Shown: positions 22,543-33,994 of the stretch, piece after piece
How positions within the stretch are numbered: the first letter of the stretch is position 1
Layout: the number at the start of each line of letters is the position of its first letter
Assembly (NCBI GenBank): GCA_010094045.1
Contig: ML986680.1
Location: 62,001 to 126,000 of the forward strand
Length of the DNA stretch: 64,000 nucleotides
Direction of reading: 5' to 3'
Origin: Lojkania enalia
Taxonomy: Eukaryota > Ascomycota > Dothideomycetes > Pleosporales
Position numbers and translations under genes: made by a program
Notes under the pieces: model-generated
Seen by the model: only the letters and a program-made list of their open reading frames with translations
Told to the model about the DNA's origin: nothing
Database searches by the model: none

Positions 22543-23926
22543 TCACAACTTTGACATATTCATGATCTCGAACATCGCCGCACCCTTTAATTCCACTTCC
22601 TCACCAAGAGTTCCTTGTGCCATTCCACTCCACCGCTCATAATGATTAGCAGTGAGCTCTTGTACAAAATTCTCCTTCGGAATATCTATCTCCAGATAAT
22701 CTTCCTCCTGCAACTTGACCTTAATCCTCACGCACTTGTCCATCTCTTGGAATTCTAACAGCTCGACCTTTTCCTTCACGACGTCTTTCTCACAGTCTAA
22801 GAGGATGGACGTGCCTGAAGCCGAGATGTAGGCGCTGTTGTGGACCTTGCCTCGACGATCTATGCCATGAAACCACACCAAGCTCCACATAGCACCAGTG
22901 TCATTCCCAAAAGGACTGAGGCGTACATGGCCTCGGGACCAATATTGAGCGATTAGAGGGAAAGGCCTGTCGGACCAGAGCTGGTCGTGAAATCCGATGC
23001 CGTTTTCAAATGCTATGGTTTGCTCGGAAGATTCTTGGGTGTCTAGGTCCAAGTTTGTAAGGGTGAACTTTGCTGATGCCCTGGCATCGGGAAGGATATT
23101 TGTCCAGCCAAGTTTGGGCATAACTTCAAGAGAGATGTTGCGCCCGGTCAAGTCGCTAGCAAGATGACACGGATAGCGGGCAGGTGCAGCCTAAATGTCA
23201 ACCCATCAGTAAGAGCCGCTCTTGGCGTTTGAATCAGAAACTTGGCATAAAACTTATAGCAAAGCTGCAAGTTCTACAGGTTCTCCTTTAAGCTCTATAT
23301 TCAGAGCTGTATGCAGGGCAAATAAATACAGGTAGGGCGTGATAGAGGTTTCGCGATCTTACCGAGGACAATTTGAGTTCGCCTTCAAATCTATGTTCGC
23401 GTTCCGCGCCCTCGACATTAACTACATACTCCGTACCGTCCCAGTTCGAAGCCCATTTTGCGCCCAGTGTAAACGTCGAATTCGATCCGGGTCCCATCGT
23501 GTGGATCATCGCCCATCCATAGCCGCCTATGGCGCTATTGATCTGGAAGAAGTTCTGGGTGCCATCGGCAAATGTAAGCGCCAGATCTAGAGAAATCGAA
23601 GTAGTACTGTCTGAGCGAAACGGAATCGACGCGTTTGTGGCGAGATAGAAGGTTACAGTAACGGACTCATTGATATTGGCTCGATTAACTCCATCGAAGT
23701 ACCACATGTCGAAACTTGTAACATTGGGACGGGGTATGAGGCGTGGTTTGTCGAGAGCCACATTGGGATAGGTAAGAGCGGCCTCCCACTCTGCGTCAAT
23801 AGGTTTCTGGAATAGCTCGTTGATGTAGCCATAGTCACGCCGGGGTTCCGTGTTCAAAGGACTGCCGAAGGCCGAGACGAGGGCAAAGGTGCCGAGGAGG
23901 GTGAGAAGTTTCATCGTCGCGCACAT
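22543..23926 (-). CDS. Secreted kievitone-hydratase / Diels-Alderase-like protein (CrtC/AttH lipocalin-like fold)
   Basis: 403 aa from two exons (23926-23363, 23190-22543). A second ATG four codons in (23914) would also serve; either gives a signal peptide (MKLLTLLGTFALVSAFG). Family marks are SFDMWYFDGVN and VTVTFYLATN in the N-terminal half, VMPKLGWTNILPDA, then GIGFHDQLWSDRPF followed by WSRGHVRLSPF and WSLVWFHGID. This is the two-lipocalin CrtC/AttH fold used by secreted kievitone hydratase (isoflavonoid phytoalexin detoxification) and by intracellular Diels-Alderases of PKS clusters. The signal peptide and several N-glycosylation sequons favour the secreted, detoxifying branch (inference). 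The intron is unusually long for this window (172 bp). Confidence 0.85.
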
Positions 23927-24993
23927 CTTGCCGCCTATGAGGATAGCAGGGCGGAGTAGACTGTGGGGGTAGAAGAGGAAGATAGGGAAATCTGTTTAGT
24001 GGCGATATTTCCAGATTCGAAAGGGATTAGTAACGCGTCAAGCGGTGAAACGAAAAGGTAGTAGAAGTGTACGTGAAAGTGAAAGGCATCATGAGTATGA
24101 TGACATAACGATGATATTGGATCTTCCTTCATAGCCTGCTCCTCACGGTGACCTCCAAAAAGTTAGACCATCTATCCGAGAATTCGCATCCCATTAGAAG
24201 ATGTAACTAGCGCTATTGCTATTGCATTCAATACCACGTATTTTATTTCGGCAGTAGAGAGTATTAGCGGATTGTAGCAATTGAGGAACGCAAATAAAAG
24301 AAGATTATGCACCTAGCACGAGGTAATTGTTGATGAGACGACCTCAATGGTTAATCTTGTAAGTGGTGAAAAATGGCTGAAAGCGGTGAGGCCACGAGAA
24401 TGATCCTTGCACCCGCATACCTTACCCTATGACACTGTTGGTGTGATATATGCTAATAACAAGGCGCCAGATGAGCTCAATTCTGAGTGGAATAATGACT
24501 AAATCAATAGTGAAGAAGAAAACTTAGCCCATATACTAAAAAACCGACCACAATAAATTGTGAGGACAAGACGAAAGGTCGGGCATGGAGGCTTTTCCAG
24601 AGTACTAGCCTTCTGCGCAATCCCAACCATATTATGTACTAAGGATGATGTTGCTGTTAGTCTACAAGGCTCAAGCCGAGCGAACGGGCCCATGCAATGA
24701 ATGGATTCGCTTTTGGTCTGCCCAACACACTTGGCAATTTGGTCATGGATGACTATGATGATGGGGATTATGGGCTTCACATTTAGGTTTTTGAATGTAA
24801 ATGGTCTGACTCCACCGGACTCGAGTTGCCTGTGAAATTTACTCAACCTAAAGGATCTATATGCGTCTATGGTCGCATCAGTCAAGATACTTGGTCGAAC
24901 ACTAAATATATAATCGCTAGTCTCTAACTACCACTATGAGTTATTTCCATCTCCCGTAACAGTACCTTATAAATTTGTTGGTTGGCCCGACAC
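23927..24993. other. Intergenic
   Basis: About 1.07 kb. Holds the promoter of the kievitone-hydratase-like gene at its left. A 128-codon minus-strand open frame (24885-24499) begins with TTG, has no family marks and is not called as a gene. Confidence 0.45.
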
Positions 24994-25830
24994 TCAAAGA
25001 AAGGGTCCAAATATGCTCTGGAACTGACCATCAGCGCCCTTGACTGTTCCGATATGAGCTTCTGCTCCAACTACGTCGCCATTGGAGGCGTCGTGGTCGC
25101 CGCCGCCAGCATTCTCGTGTCGCTTGTCTCCTGCAGTCTTATCTACAGGAGTATTTGTAGCATCTACTTCAACCGTAGGTTCCTCATTGTCATCGGCCTG
25201 TTCTCCCGGACTGTCATCAATTTGTGGCCCTTCCCCTTTCAAGGAAGCTCTTAGCAGACAGCTTTTATTCCCACTCAATGCCACAACCTCCTTAGGCTTG
25301 CTCTTTCTTCCTGGAATATAGACATAATCTTCCCAAAGACATTCAGCCCGGTGCTTCCTCGCGATCGGCTCACCTTCAAAGCACTCGATATCAACGACCT
25401 GAAAATGCGGGGAGATGATATGTGTCTGGTCGCCTTCGGGGATTAGATCGAAGCCCACGACTTCTTCCGGGATATCTACTTCGAACTTGTAGTAGTACGA
25501 GATGAGGGCCATTGTGTGAGAGTGCTTATTGGACGGTTTGCGCAGCTCAATGATCAATCCGATGGCTAGGTCTTCTTCATCTTCCATATTGAGGTGAACG
25601 GCGTCAAATTTCCGATAGACAACCCCATCTTTTGCAGTAATGCACGGGTAGGATGGGAGGGCGTCCCATTCTTCCTTGGCCCCTCCTCGCTTGACACCGG
25701 CGCTGAATGCATGATCTTTTAGATATACTGTGTTCACTACGTATCCTGCTTTTCGTTCGTTTAGCTGTGCGATGAGTTTGAGTAAGACGTGAGACGTACT
25801 ATCGGATGTCCAGGGAACAGTGCGTGGCAT
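24994..25830 (-). CDS. Hypothetical protein, BAH-like core with low-complexity tail (paralogue A)
   Basis: 278 aa from the ATG at 25830; the frame is open further upstream but only to a TTG. The core (about residues 20-200) carries AGYVVNTVYL, EEWDALPSYP, a run with VVYRKFDAVHLNM and AIGLIIELRKPSN, YYYKFEVDIPEE, and THIISPHFQVVDIECFEG. Its order resembles a divergent BAH module, but this is a weak call. The C-terminal 80 residues are acidic and disordered (DDSPGEQADDNEEP, then Gly/Asp/His-rich). The next gene, 26508-27119, aligns over the core (AGYV, W-x-A-L-x-S-Y-P, HIIS-x-H-x-QVV, C-x-EG-x-P), so the two are paralogues in the same orientation. Role unknown; chromatin binding would follow only if BAH is right. 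Confidence 0.6.
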   Translation of the reverse strand: MPRTVPWTSDSTSHVLLKLIAQLNERKAGYVVNTVYLKDHAFSAGVKRGGAKEEWDALPSYPCITAKDGVVYRKFDAVHLNMEDEEDLAIGLIIELRKPSNKHSHTMALISYYYKFEVDIPEEVVGFDLIPEGDQTHIISPHFQVVDIECFEGEPIARKHRAECLWEDYVYIPGRKSKPKEVVALSGNKSCLLRASLKGEGPQIDDSPGEQADDNEEPTVEVDATNTPVDKTAGDKRHENAGGGDHDASNGDVVGAEAHIGTVKGADGQFQSIFGPFL

Positions 25831-26507
25831 TCCGAAGAAGTGTAGTGTATAGTGATATATGTTTCGTAGGTAAGGGCGAATATATCCTCGGGTTGTGATA
25901 GGAGCATGGAACTCTTCCAAAGTATGACCTCCGGCGTGAGCAAAACGTGACTTGCAGGCCGCTTGCCCCCTGGGGCATGACTGTGGGTCCCTGTGATCAC
26001 ATGATTAGATAGAGGATAGGCAAAAGTGAAAGACTCGTGTTGCACGCTAATACGATTTAAGGTGATCGTTATGTATTCACGAGATTTCGCTAAAACCTGA
26101 GGCTGTGAACGATGAAACATACATTCTATGGGCACACTTGAGAACAGCACGAAAAAAATTCCTTAAATCGCACTACAGCAGCTGTAATATCTTTCCAAAT
26201 ACATCCGAAGCACTGATATAAAGTAGACTTCATATGTAATCTAAATATGGCAAAGGAGCTTAGAATATAATTGATGTCCTAATTACTCCACAACTATCAG
26301 CCGATTACATACCCACGATCAATTGCCAAGCTCCAGGTATACCTCTACATGGGATCCCATTTTCTGATTATTAGTCTAAGCGAAAGCGTCGGATATAAGT
26401 ATAACATTCTAAGTGTTAGCACCGCGTGGAGATCACGTAGGGCGATTCCTACCCTAGCCCGAAGTCAGCTGAGACTGTGCAGTTGCCAGAGCTTTCCAAG
26501 ATAAAGA
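25831..26507. other. Intergenic between the two paralogues
   Basis: A long open frame crosses part of this stretch on the minus strand but lacks an ATG and family content. Nothing else recognised. Confidence 0.4.
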
Positions 26508-27119
26508 TTAATTTGACTTTAGCTTTTGTGTCGCGATATTCCCTGATTCTTCAAGAGCCTTTCGAATAACACAACCACTGCCCGAAGTAGCAATAGGACG
26601 GACCCGTGGAATTCTCACACCAATATCATACACCTGGTTGAGAACGAAGTTCTGTTCGCATTGATCCCTCAGAAGTGGTGGGCCTTCCAAGCAGTCGGTG
26701 AAAACTACCTGGCAGTGAGCTGAAATTATGTGGCTCTGCGACTTCCCTGCAAGAACGGAACGGCATCCGGGGTCCATATCTGTTTCCTTAAAAAGCCAAG
26801 CAATTTTGAAGTAAGTTTTGATGTCCTGAGAATTTTTCTTCTTGATTTCCAAGATAAGCGCCGGTGCGTTAGGCTCGGTATCAAGGTGGATGTGGACAAA
26901 AGCTCCCGTGTAGTACACAACGTTTCCGTTGGGGGTTGTAGAAATTACGTATGGATAGGACTCGAGCGCCTCCCATTTTTCCATTGAACTTGAAGAGGCC
27001 TTGACGACGCAACCGTAAGTAAGACCCCCGGGATAACTGGTCTTCGCTACGTAACCGGCTGGGCTGTTATTAGCAGGATCTCTAACAGGGCTGGAGATTG
27101 GAACAGCCTTTACTTTCAT
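26508..27119 (-). CDS. Hypothetical protein, BAH-like core only (paralogue B)
   Basis: Intronless, 203 aa, ATG at 27119. It aligns with the core of paralogue A: AGYVAKTSYPG, EKWEALESYPYV, VVYYTGAFVHIHL, APALILEIKKKN, YFKIAWLFKETD and SHIISAHCQVVFTDCLEGPP. It lacks the acidic tail. No signal peptide or membrane segment. Same strand and adjacent to A, consistent with an old tandem duplication. Function is not recognised. Confidence 0.6.
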   Translation of the reverse strand: MKVKAVPISSPVRDPANNSPAGYVAKTSYPGGLTYGCVVKASSSSMEKWEALESYPYVISTTPNGNVVYYTGAFVHIHLDTEPNAPALILEIKKKNSQDIKTYFKIAWLFKETDMDPGCRSVLAGKSQSHIISAHCQVVFTDCLEGPPLLRDQCEQNFVLNQVYDIGVRIPRVRPIATSGSGCVIRKALEESGNIATQKLKSN

Positions 27120-27860
27120 CTGGCGCTGACATTTGTCCTGACATGGTTAGAATGTCGTAATGAATCGATTCCAGAATTTTAGCTCCGAACTAAGAGTTGT
27201 GCTACGCTAGATTTGGATTGTCGCGCGCTCTCGATCTTGGAATCTGGAGTGCCGCGTGCGGAAGGGGATTAGAATATCGTCAAATTTCGTGACAAACTTA
27301 TTAAGCGAGGGCAAACAATAGTGATGACTAGAGTAACAAGCGAAGTTTCTTCACGAAGTCGCTGTGAGGCTCTGTTGGTGCCTGTCTTAGTAAGCTGACT
27401 AATTTTTGGAAACATGAAATGGTTAAGACTTTTTCCCCTACTTACCCTTGCTCCAGTGAAGTGTTTCATTATTTTCAAACATCGAAGACCCGTCATGCCC
27501 TTCTAGGACTCACATGGCCTGCACAGCCTTGCAATAAATTTAACATCGTGAGATAAACTTCCGGGTGAATTCCAGAGAGGTTGCCATCAGATTACTTGAG
27601 TTTCTAGACTTGAAAAAAATGGATTCGCACGCTAATACATTGCCTCCGATAGATGGTCCCATGTCAATTCGAAAGGCTTGTATTATCTCTACCTAATACT
27701 TGAACCATACTAGCACATCCCTTATGGGGTTCCTCTCATCAATCGAGACTCTTTACTAAAGTATCTCAGGGTGACATTATCGACATAACCTGTCCACCTC
27801 ACTTGCGTTATCAGCTTCCATCTTCATTACCACCGTCATATCTCTCATGTATTTCCCATC
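27120..27860. other. Intergenic
   Basis: About 740 bp, AT-rich, no gene recognised. Confidence 0.5.
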
Positions 27861-28534
27861 CTAGTCCCCAGGCCCACTCCCATGCGCGGTCTCCACCAGC
27901 ATTTCCAACGACGTAGGCATCCGCTGATCCCCACAACGCTCCACAGTTTTCCCTTTGTTCACAGCCGTCTTCAGATTAAGCCACATGCTGCTATTCATCT
28001 AGAATTCCTCGCATGCCTTTTGCATTTCAGCATCCCACTAGGGAGGAAGGATATTGTGACTCTCGGCTGCGGGTTTCAGGAACCCACGGAATCCAGAGAG
28101 GTAAGAAGCCCCGTCGTAGACATTGTCCTTGTCGATGTTACCCTCGAACTTGTAGTTATCTTCCTAACACAAGCGAAAGTTGTTGATTAATAGCATATAG
28201 ACATCCGTCTCTGGTCGCTTGAAGAAGTAGACATTGCTATCAAGTCGCGTTAATGGTTTGTCAATTTGCTTTTCCAAACCCTTTGTTTCGGGGGTCTTGT
28301 AGTTAACATTGTGTTCCACTGGTCGGCCATTGATAGTGTTGGGGGAACTACGGGAAGCAATTTGTGTATTCTAGCTGCAGATTTTCTTGTAGATCTTCTA
28401 GTTAGCTTTCTAGCAGTCCCGCGAGTAGTATCGGCTTCCCTTGCATTTCCATCTTCTCGCAATTTGCGCAACGGGGAGTCTAGTCTGACAATTCCGAAAT
28501 TGCATCTGAAAAGAATCGTGATATTAGGCGACAT
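27861..28534 (-). pseudogene. MYND-zinc-finger family gene, decayed
   Basis: Reading leftwards, the sequence carries the remains of a fungal MYND protein. The zinc-finger part reads RWKCKGSRYYSRDC-stop-KAN-stop-KIYKKICS-stop, where the family has CQKANWKxHKKICxQ. The C-terminal domain reads DKPLTRLDSNVYFFKRPETD, VYMLLINNFRLC-stop-EDNYKFEG, SGFRGFLKPA, NILPP-stop-WDAEM, then MNSSMWLNLKTAV and GDQRMPTSLEMLVE, ending at 27861. At least six in-frame stops, all TAG, fall at or near expected Gln or Trp codons. The ATG-led frame at 28534 (MSPNITILFRCNFG) is shifted relative to the finger. RIP-type decay fits. Confidence 0.75.
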
Positions 28535-30214
28535 TTTCCAATTTTGCGGGCAGAGGTGTAGCTGGAAATAAATAGTTAAGAGGCTGCGTTGCTGGCATGG
28601 GGTTCTAGAGGACAGAATATATATAAGAAGTTTATGTAGGAGGCTGTACGGTTTCCGGCTCCCACCAAGAGTTATGTTAATACCTCTGTCGAATGCGTGA
28701 AGATTCAAAGAACTTCGTAACAGTGGGCCGAGGTGAGCCCAATTGGAGCGGGAATGCGGGGTTAATGAGGCGACTGGCTTGACAAACCACTCGGAATGGT
28801 TGAATATGAGTCCGGGCTATTGATCTTTTCGATTCCAATGCTGCATAAATGTAGGTATATGTGAAGAGATGGACGAAGGGATGCGGAGCGTTCACCCGCA
28901 TCTCTTGTGTAGGTGTTACCGCGACTAGTGCTTATCGCGACTGCATCGATAAGAAAACACTCGAAAGGCAAGACCCCGCGGCAATAGAGTTGTTTTGCAA
29001 CTGTGGCACTGATGAGGTTCCTCGAGTTGTGAGCCCGACATCAGAATGTTCTAGGAGGCCCCAGATGATACCGAAGTTAGTTTAGTGGGTCTGGCTATCC
29101 GCGGCTGATCTGCGTTTGGTTCATGCGGAGATATCGTACCACTTGCAAGAAATTTAGCGATACTTGCTCCTGATACCCGCCAGAACACGGAAAGGTTGCG
29201 GCTTCTCTTCTACGTTAATCAATAGTCATATTCCTCACTACCTAAACTTAGAAATGATTCCGCCAGAGAGTCAAAATAGAACGCAACTTGCAATCCTCCC
29301 ACTACCCTACCCAGATTGGAATCTAAAGAGCAAAATAAGGCGCAAGCACGCGAACATCAGGCGACGCATCTCCTCGTCTTGCGGACTGGTAGCTTAATCA
29401 AAAGGCTCGCGGTCATCGGATACCATTTCGCCGATTTAATTGTAATACTTCGAGAATGCAGAACTACATTCAAGAAGCGAGATTATATTTCTAACATCTG
29501 TTAAAAGACATGTTCTGCGTTCGAAGCGATGCTATGGAAATATAGTGGAACGTGGGCCGGCTGTTTCTTGCTTACCTCTGTACGTGGCGAAAGGCTGGGG
29601 GTTCTCCAAAATGCAGTATGCGATCAAGGCAATAGCCCCAACTAGCGAAATTCTTTTCAGTCTTCAAGGCGTGCGCAGAACCCAGCATTTTTGTCCGCTG
29701 TTCCAAATCAGCAATAACTCTAGTATAGCTCTCTTGAGCTCTTTCTCTGGTCGGCCGTAAGTGAAGAGTATTCAGGAATAAATCAAAGCCGACCCAATCA
29801 AAAGAGTAAGAAACTTAGACGCATTTGTGAACCTCATGTTGTATCAGACAGCTTGATTTGCATTTTCATGACCAGATCCCAAGAAATGGGAGCCCCAGAG
29901 TCATATCAGAAGCATTGCCGTAACCGTAATCAAGCCCCGAAAGTTCCGTGCAGCGTTTGCTTTCAGATCTGGTACGTAATCTCAGAATGACATCTTATTC
30001 GCTCCCAGCTATTTTTCCATATTCGGATGCAGGGTGAATGCATCCCTGCACATCAGCTGCACCCCACAAGTCAATATCTCGAGAGCATCAATATGAGCAG
30101 CTACTGGACTTATAAGTGCTATGAATATTCAAAGTATCAAAGCAATAGACTGGAAATCATACCCTCAAGTATCTGGCTCTACGGCGTGTGGGTTTTCTCT
30201 CAATCTCCACAAGC
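28535..30214. other. Long stretch without a called gene
   Basis: About 1.7 kb. A minus-strand stretch near 29750-29560 reads in protein-like fashion (KTEKNFASWGYCLDRILHF), but it is short, has no clear start and no recognised family. The right end holds the promoter of the lactonase-fold gene. Confidence 0.4.
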
Positions 30215-31404
30215 ATGATGCTTCTCTTGATCTCGCTTCTATTTTCAGGATGGGCGCAGGCTATGCTTCATCATCTCTTCGTTGGAGATATTGATGGCAC
30301 TTCTCTCTATGCACTCGAAATGGACGACACTGCCAGGACGATTTCACTGATCAAGCAGAGTTCCGCAGCAGGTGCCTCTCCTTCAATTGTTTTCGACGTA
30401 AGATAGTAGCTCGTCGTACTTATCATTTAACTTATAATACTTAGCGTTCTAAAGTCTACCTTTTCGGTAGCCGTCCATCGGATGGTACAGTGTCGCGATA
30501 TGCGGTCGCGACCGACTTATCTCTTCAACATGAAGGCACAATGAATATCCCGCAGCTTTGTAAGAGATAAAAATAAGTCACCAGCTTCTTTGCTAAGCAA
30601 CATTCAGGCAATACGACACAGTTCACAAGTATAAAGCTCTCCACTGGCCCTTCGTGGCCGTACTGGATCTATGGCTCTGCTACCACTGGAAATTGCAGTG
30701 CCCTCTTTTCCACATCGTCATCAGGCTTTTACACGATCAGAAGCAAGGAAATTGCCGGAGATATCCGGAGTCTTGCTTGGAGTCCTAGTGGCCAGCATTT
30801 GTACGCGTTAGATTTCAAAGCTAATACAGTCCTGAACTTCAACATACCCGAAGAACCGTCACTAGAAGAGTTGATCGACACGGCGCTATTATCAGATGTC
30901 ACCACGCCGCGCCAGATGACTGCGCATCCAAAAGCTCAAAGGATTTACGTCGTGACGCAAGATTCAAATGAACTACTCGACATACCCCTGTTGGTGAATG
31001 ATCAGATTGATGCAAACATGACAGCCACTCGCCATGCTGTGCTTCCATCATATTTAAATAACAGTGACTTCACCACCCAAAGCTTGGCTGTGTCTTTTAC
31101 CAACACAACCCTCTGGACTATCTCACGGTCATATGGCATGACCGTTGTTTCCGCTTTTGATCTCCATCCCGAGACGGGAGAGGTAACCAAACCTATTGCG
31201 AGAGCTTCATGGACGGACTACAGCGGCTCTGTAGATACTTTGATTGCTGCTGCACCATTCGCAGGGGATATTATTGCTGTTACCAACTCGCCGATGGGTA
31301 TGGTAGCTGTGATTGGACTAAAAGACGGGAGAATCATGAGTTACGGTCGAGTGGATCTGGGAAATGATCCCGGTTGTTGCGGAGAGGGGGCTTGGCTGAA
31401 TTAG
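30215..31404 (+). CDS. Secreted carboxy-cis,cis-muconate-cyclase-like lactonase-fold protein
   Basis: 364 aa from three exons (30215-30397, 30445-30559, 30608-31404). Starts MMLLLISLLFSGWAQA, a signal peptide, then HHLFVGDIDGTSLYALEMDD, the usual opening of the fungal 7-bladed beta-propeller lactonase family that includes 3-carboxy-cis,cis-muconate cyclase of the beta-ketoadipate route. Propeller repeats are seen as KVYLFGSRPSDG, WIYGSATTGNCSA, IRSLAWSPSGQHLYALD and MTAHPKAQRIYVVTQDS. It ends GCCGEGAWLN, close to the family C-terminus. The signal peptide argues against the classical cytosolic ring-cleavage role; many secreted paralogues of unknown substrate exist. Catalytic residues were not verified. 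Confidence 0.8.
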
Positions 31405-33252
31405 GCCTAAATGTTACCCGATAGCAAGTCAGTTGGATTTCGATTCTATGGAATCAAGTTCGTGCATATATTAGTACACCTTCTGCGTGAAGGATTCCCG
31501 CTGGATTGTACTCATGCCTCTTCTGTAAAGGCCCTCGATCATCTTATTTCCTTCTGTCTGGATTGAAACTCGCGCGGTTAGCCAGAAATGGTGCATAGCA
31601 TAAATAGATAACTGGGGAGGATGTTTCATGGGCCATTTATAGATTACATATTGAGAAGATGTACAAAAACTAAGCTGTGCGAGTAAGAACGAGTCTTTTG
31701 CGCCAGCTGATACATGAGTAGAGTTCTTATCTTATGTAATTCGTCACAATTTTCTATACTAACAGTAAATTATATGAGAAGTCTAGTCTCTATTATTGAT
31801 TATTCAGAGTAGTTAGGGAACAGGCTTGACTGTCGGACTAATGTTTTCCTTAAAAAGTTTGTCAGAATCTCACGGCAGATGAGATCATGTGTGTATGATA
31901 AACAATAATCCATGTCCATGTTATTCTTTCAACCTGTGTTCAATATAACAAATTATGAGGTACGACCTACTAAATGCCATTTCGACGATTTATATGGTTT
32001 TGGCCGATTTCAAAGAGCATCTTTCGTTCGTTTTCAGAAAGGAGATTGTAATGAATAGTGACTACTCACTCAAATTCTTGTAGAGCTGACCTCGAACCTT
32101 GGATAGATGGAGATGATGGACGCCATCCCGGTGAGTATGGCCTCCAATCACGAGTTCCTGATCCTTTGCTCGAATTCGCAACGGGCGCTCAAATGTGGGC
32201 ATAATAAATTTAATATTTGATACTTTGTCCCTACAATCCCTGCGTACGACCTGCAATGATACCAAATTTTGGAATCCCAAGTGCCCAGTAGCTAGCTTAA
32301 TAAGCTATCGAGCCTGTGCTTCTCGACCTCGCTATCGACAGCTATCCTATCTGCATAATCAAAAATGCTTCCTGCCTTAATTTGGATCTCCAAATTTTTA
32401 ACTTAGCGACTAGATTTTGGACCAGGATACTGCACAGCCATATGACCCCCCTCATTTAATTTCAAGAGGGCCTCAGAAACCAACCTCCCAAGAATCAGGG
32501 ATGCACCCGGATTAGCTGTCCAGTTCACATATAATTGATAGTGGCGTACTTATTTGGGTATAAACCATTATAAAGGCCGAAACACTCTTTCAAGGCATTC
32601 AATTTGACCTCTTTAAGGAGCGGAAGCTAGCAGGCAGTACTAGGTTTTAGTGAATTAGACTCTGACAGCCTAGAATTCCCAGAAGGGAGCTTGGAAGGGA
32701 AAATTCCCATTCTTACTGTGCGTTGTTCTTTGGTTTGGGGACTGTGTATTTAAATGTACATTATACGAATGTCTTATAATTCTGATTCATTGAACATGTG
32801 ACTGCACAATATTCTTTCTCTAGCGGTGCTGTTAGCATTGTACTTGACACAACACCTTCTTGATAACATTGATGCTCAGATACAGATGACTAGTTAGATT
32901 AGACTGTGGCATTTAGCATTGTTCAAGAACGAAATGTAGTCCCATCAGGAGCCTAGCAATGAGCTCCCGTTAATGAGACCTAGTCTAGCACGAGTTCTCG
33001 GCAAGTATCTATCTTCATTATATTCTTCGGCTTAACCTTGGAGTAAACGTTGGAGATCTCCAAGGACACACCATAAAATAGCACGACGGGTCCTTAATCT
33101 TTGAGGCGAGAAGGATTAGCAAAAGTAAGGCTCTTCTCGTTTCTCGTACCCCGCTCTCTCCGCCCCTCCCCATAAGCAAATGGCCGCTCTATCACTTCAC
33201 CATCCGGAACACATCTATCTCTGGATTAAAATAATTACTGAACTTCATCGTC
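31405..33252. other. Long AT-rich intergenic region
   Basis: About 1.85 kb with dense stops in all frames and no recognisable gene, repeat or RNA. A possible site of old, unrecognisable insertions. Confidence 0.45.
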
Positions 33253-33994
33253 ATGACTCTTCTGACGCTCACAAATACCACGCATCAGAAAGATAGTGGT
33301 GCAACACAACTCAGTCTCGCCCCCAATCCGTCGCAGAACAGCCAAGACATCCGCGTCATCTTCCCATCAGATGAAAACGGCTACCGCATAACTACAGCCG
33401 TGGTCCCACCAGGCAGCAAATGGCACGCTGGGGTCCACTGGCATGAAGACTACGACGAAGTGATGCGCGTTAAAAAGGGCCGCGCCAAGATCCGACTTGG
33501 CAGTACATACAGGGTAGTTGGTCCCGATGACGGGGAAGTCTTAATTCCAAAGTTCATGGTGCACGACGTAATGAGGGCGGATGTAGACGCAAAGCCATCG
33601 GAATCTGATGACGAGGAGTTGTGGCTCGAGGAATGGAGCGAGCCTGGTACGTCCCACCGTCCCACAATCAGTCGGAAAGATTCCGAAGGCTGAATAATTA
33701 GCAGTTGATGGATCGAAAGAATTGTTCTTCCGCCACGTCTTCTCCATCATGACAGATAAGGAGAAATTTGGATGGAAGATGCCCTTGCAGCTTCTACTTA
33801 CGCTCATGTATACGGATGGGTATTTGCTGATTGTTCCGGGGCCGGCGAAGTGGTATGTTACTCATGGATTGTATGCAGCTCTGAAACCGGTGGCGCGCTG
33901 GTTTGGATTGAAGCCTTTCTATGAGGAATATACACCGGAAAGGCTGCAAGATGTGGCTTCGAAACTTGAGAGCAATAGGTTCAAGAAGGAGTGA
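33253..33994 (+). CDS. Cupin-domain protein
   Basis: 228 aa from two exons (33253-33646, 33702-33994). The single-domain cupin occupies about residues 45-125: AVVPPGSKWHAGVHWHEDYD, EVMRVKKGRAKIRLG, DGEVLIPKFMVHDVMRAD. The HxH of HWHEDYDE and the His of FMVHDV are likely metal ligands. After the intron the C-terminal part reads DGSKELFFRHVFSIM and carries a hydrophobic stretch (LQLLLTLMYTDGYLLIVPG) typical of this fungal subfamily. No signal peptide. The family is widespread and of mixed function. The stop-free retained-intron frame ends at 33693, so an unspliced message would give only the cupin part. Confidence 0.85.

Noticed and set aside
24499..24885. 128-codon minus-strand frame
   Set aside because: Starts at TTG, has no family features and sits in an AT-rich gap.
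25831..25920. Upstream extension of paralogue A by 30 codons
   Set aside because: The extension begins with TTG; the first ATG in frame is at 25830.
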